64,000 nucleotides of DNA from Oceanobacillus chungangensis (lineage in GTDB: Bacteria; Bacillota; Bacilli; Bacillales; Amphibacillaceae): contig NZ_PIOD01000002.1 of the NCBI RefSeq assembly GCF_003369565.1, forward strand, positions 186,001 through 250,000, written 5' to 3'. A program made the translations under genes and the position numbers. Of the stretch, positions 62,629 to 64,000 are shown piece by piece. The notes below the pieces were generated by a model that was given only the letters and a program-made list of their open reading frames with translations, did not search any database and was not told the origin of the DNA. Numbering within the stretch: the first letter of the stretch is position 1; each line of letters opens with the position of its first letter.

Positions 62629-64000
62629 ATGACAGAAAAAGCCCCGCTGCAATATGGAGAAATAACAGATAATGAAGAAGTTATCATTTACGAAATAGCT
62701 AAAGAACAAACAAATCTAGTAGATATTGAGCAACTAGACGAATTAAAGCGGAAAGATGTCTTCTTCTTTGAATGCCAGCACATACTTGCTGACGAAACTA
62801 GTATTCGTTTATACTATAAGCGAAATAAAGCATATCAAAAACTTAAACACTATCGAAATTCCAGCAAGGAAGTAAAGCGACAAATTGCATTGCAAATATT
62901 ATCCATCGATCGATTAATCGGTACACAATATACCACACTAGTTCATCCTGATAATATTTATGTGACATCTGATGGTGATGTTAAATTTGCTTTTCGTGGG
63001 ATTCGCTCAATCTTTGTACAGGAACGTTTTAATATGGAACAACTATTAATTGATCAAAAAAGAGTCTTACTTTACTTGTTTTCGACGTATGCTTATGATG
63101 AAATAACAGGTAATGATTTAAATCATATAAAAACGAGTGAGCCAATCCTGACAACAATTATTAACGCAAATTCAATGGTGATATTAAGCAGCTTTTTCAA
63201 AAAAATGGAGACAGCACCGAAACAAGCTGCAGTAAAACCAGCGGCGATAAAGAAAAATGCAAAAACTCCTAAAAAGAATGTTTCCTTATTATCAGGAATT
63301 TTAGTTGGTGTCATTATTGGCTTGCTTTCTATGTATGTGCTGAAAGTAATGCCACTTACCGAAGCGTCGACGGCTATGGCGAATGAAAATGAAGAAATAG
63401 GTAAAAACGAAGCGCAACTTATCGAAGAAAATAAAGCACTTGAAGCTTCACTAACTGATTTGCATACGGTGACAAAAGCCTATCGTGAAGTAATAGCTGG
63501 AAATACTGAGGAAGCAATTCCTTTATTTGAAAGTGCTGAAGCACTGGATGAGACTGCAAAACAAACATTGACAGAGCAATATATTGTGCAAAATTCGTTA
63601 GAAAGTTTATCAAAAGCTGCCAAAATTGGCAGTGATGAACAGCAAAAGGTTATTGTTAGGAAATTGAATGAGTTAAACAAAAAGGAAGCAAATCAAGCAA
63701 TTCTTAGTATAGATTCAAATGTTCCAGAGGTAAAAATTGAGCAAGCGTGGGTTAAGAAGGATTATAATGAGATTATTAATCTATATTCAGAGCTTGTCGA
63801 TAATCCTCGGGCAAAAGTGCTCGCGGCAAATAGTTATATTCATTTGGATAAACCGAAAGAAGCGAAGACACTTGCTTATGAACTGAAAGATAAGAAATTA
63901 CAGCTGGCCAGCTTAAATAAGGAGAAAGAACTAGCTAACGCGAATAAGAAATTAAACGCCGAGCAACGAAAAGAGGCAATTTCGAAGATAGATGAAGAGA
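62629..64000 (+). CDS. essB: EssB/YukC-like type VII secretion protein, cut by window end
   Basis: At least 457 residues, open to the window edge. The N-terminal domain (about 1-215) has the EssB pseudokinase pattern: HYRNSSKEVKRQIALQIL, then TLVHPDNIYVTSDGDVKFAF and RGIRSIF. Catalytic kinase residues are missing. A single membrane helix follows (about 219-240, LLSGILVGVIIGLLSMYVLK). The outer part is alpha-helical (ALEASLTDLHTVTKAYREV; LNELNKKEANQAIL). In type VII systems EssB/YukC bridges EssC and the membrane channel. ATG behind ACGGAGGG. Confidence 0.85.
   Translation, partial: MTEKAPLQYGEITDNEEVIIYEIAKEQTNLVDIEQLDELKRKDVFFFECQHILADETSIRLYYKRNKAYQKLKHYRNSSKEVKRQIALQILSIDRLIGTQYTTLVHPDNIYVTSDGDVKFAFRGIRSIFVQERFNMEQLLIDQKRVLLYLFSTYAYDEITGNDLNHIKTSEPILTTIINANSMVILSSFFKKMETAPKQAAVKPAAIKKNAKTPKKNVSLLSGILVGVIIGLLSMYVLKVMPLTEASTAMANENEEIGKNEAQLIEENKALEASLTDLHTVTKAYREVIAGNTEEAIPLFESAEALDETAKQTLTEQYIVQNSLESLSKAAKIGSDEQQKVIVRKLNELNKKEANQAILSIDSNVPEVKIEQAWVKKDYNEIINLYSELVDNPRAKVLAANSYIHLDKPKEAKTLAYELKDKKLQLASLNKEKELANANKKLNAEQRKEAISKIDEE

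Overview
The window is chromosomal DNA from a low-GC, spore-forming Gram-positive bacterium. Gene order and protein sequences point to the Bacillaceae, most likely near the Oceanobacillus/Virgibacillus group (inference from gene content, repeat style and AT-rich codon use; no database search was possible). Most of it is the well-known block that runs from rplU to greA in Bacillus relatives. There are no rRNA or tRNA genes, CRISPR arrays, phage genes or transposases.

Layout. 1-6 kb: rplU-prp-rpmA behind an L21 leader, a spo0B gene broken by an in-frame stop, obg, pheA and the spore-coat gene safA. 6-11.3 kb: yebC, ruvAB, a DUF2905 membrane protein, queA, tgt, yajC. 11.5-13.6 kb, minus strand: a YrzE-like membrane protein and spoVB. 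13.6-23 kb: comN, secDF, a LapA-domain protein, recJ-apt, relA, dtd. 23.2-31.3 kb: a secreted amidase (minus), a small orphan gene, a T-box leader with hisS-aspS, a 6S RNA, rsfA and rarA (minus), cymR. 31.7-46.2 kb: iscS-mnmA, a TPR protein, recD2, a zinc-ribbon protein, an AI-2E-type transporter, T-box-alaS, ireB-ruvX-yrzB, mltG, yrrM-udk, greA. 46.2-47.6 kb (minus): a zinc-ribbon/TcaA-like membrane protein.

48.2-64 kb is accessory and is the most interesting part. It is a complete Gram-positive Tad (Flp) pilus operon: TadZ, TadA ATPase, TadB, TadC, Flp pilin, two TadE-like pseudopilins, a large coiled-coil pseudopilin-like protein and an A24 prepilin peptidase. Three tandem paralogous lipoproteins are embedded in it. 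It continues without a break into a phospho-signalling cassette (FHA membrane protein, PP2C phosphatase, soluble Ser/Thr kinase) and then, after a 438-bp gap, into an EssB/YukC-type type VII secretion protein cut by the window edge. The operon is preceded by a leader with an intrinsic terminator that has no upstream gene to serve, which suggests attenuation.

Three dispersed repeat families lie between genes. One is a two-hairpin element present seven times, always on the plus strand and always just upstream of a plus-strand gene, so it may act in the 5' leader. The other two are longer Bacillaceae-style intergenic repeats. The housekeeping genes cover translation (ribosomal proteins, HisS/AspS/AlaS, tRNA modification by QueA, Tgt and MnmA), recombination (RuvAB, RuvX, RecJ, RarA, RecD2), stringent response (RelA), secretion (YajC, SecDF) and sporulation (Spo0B, SafA, SpoVB, RsfA).
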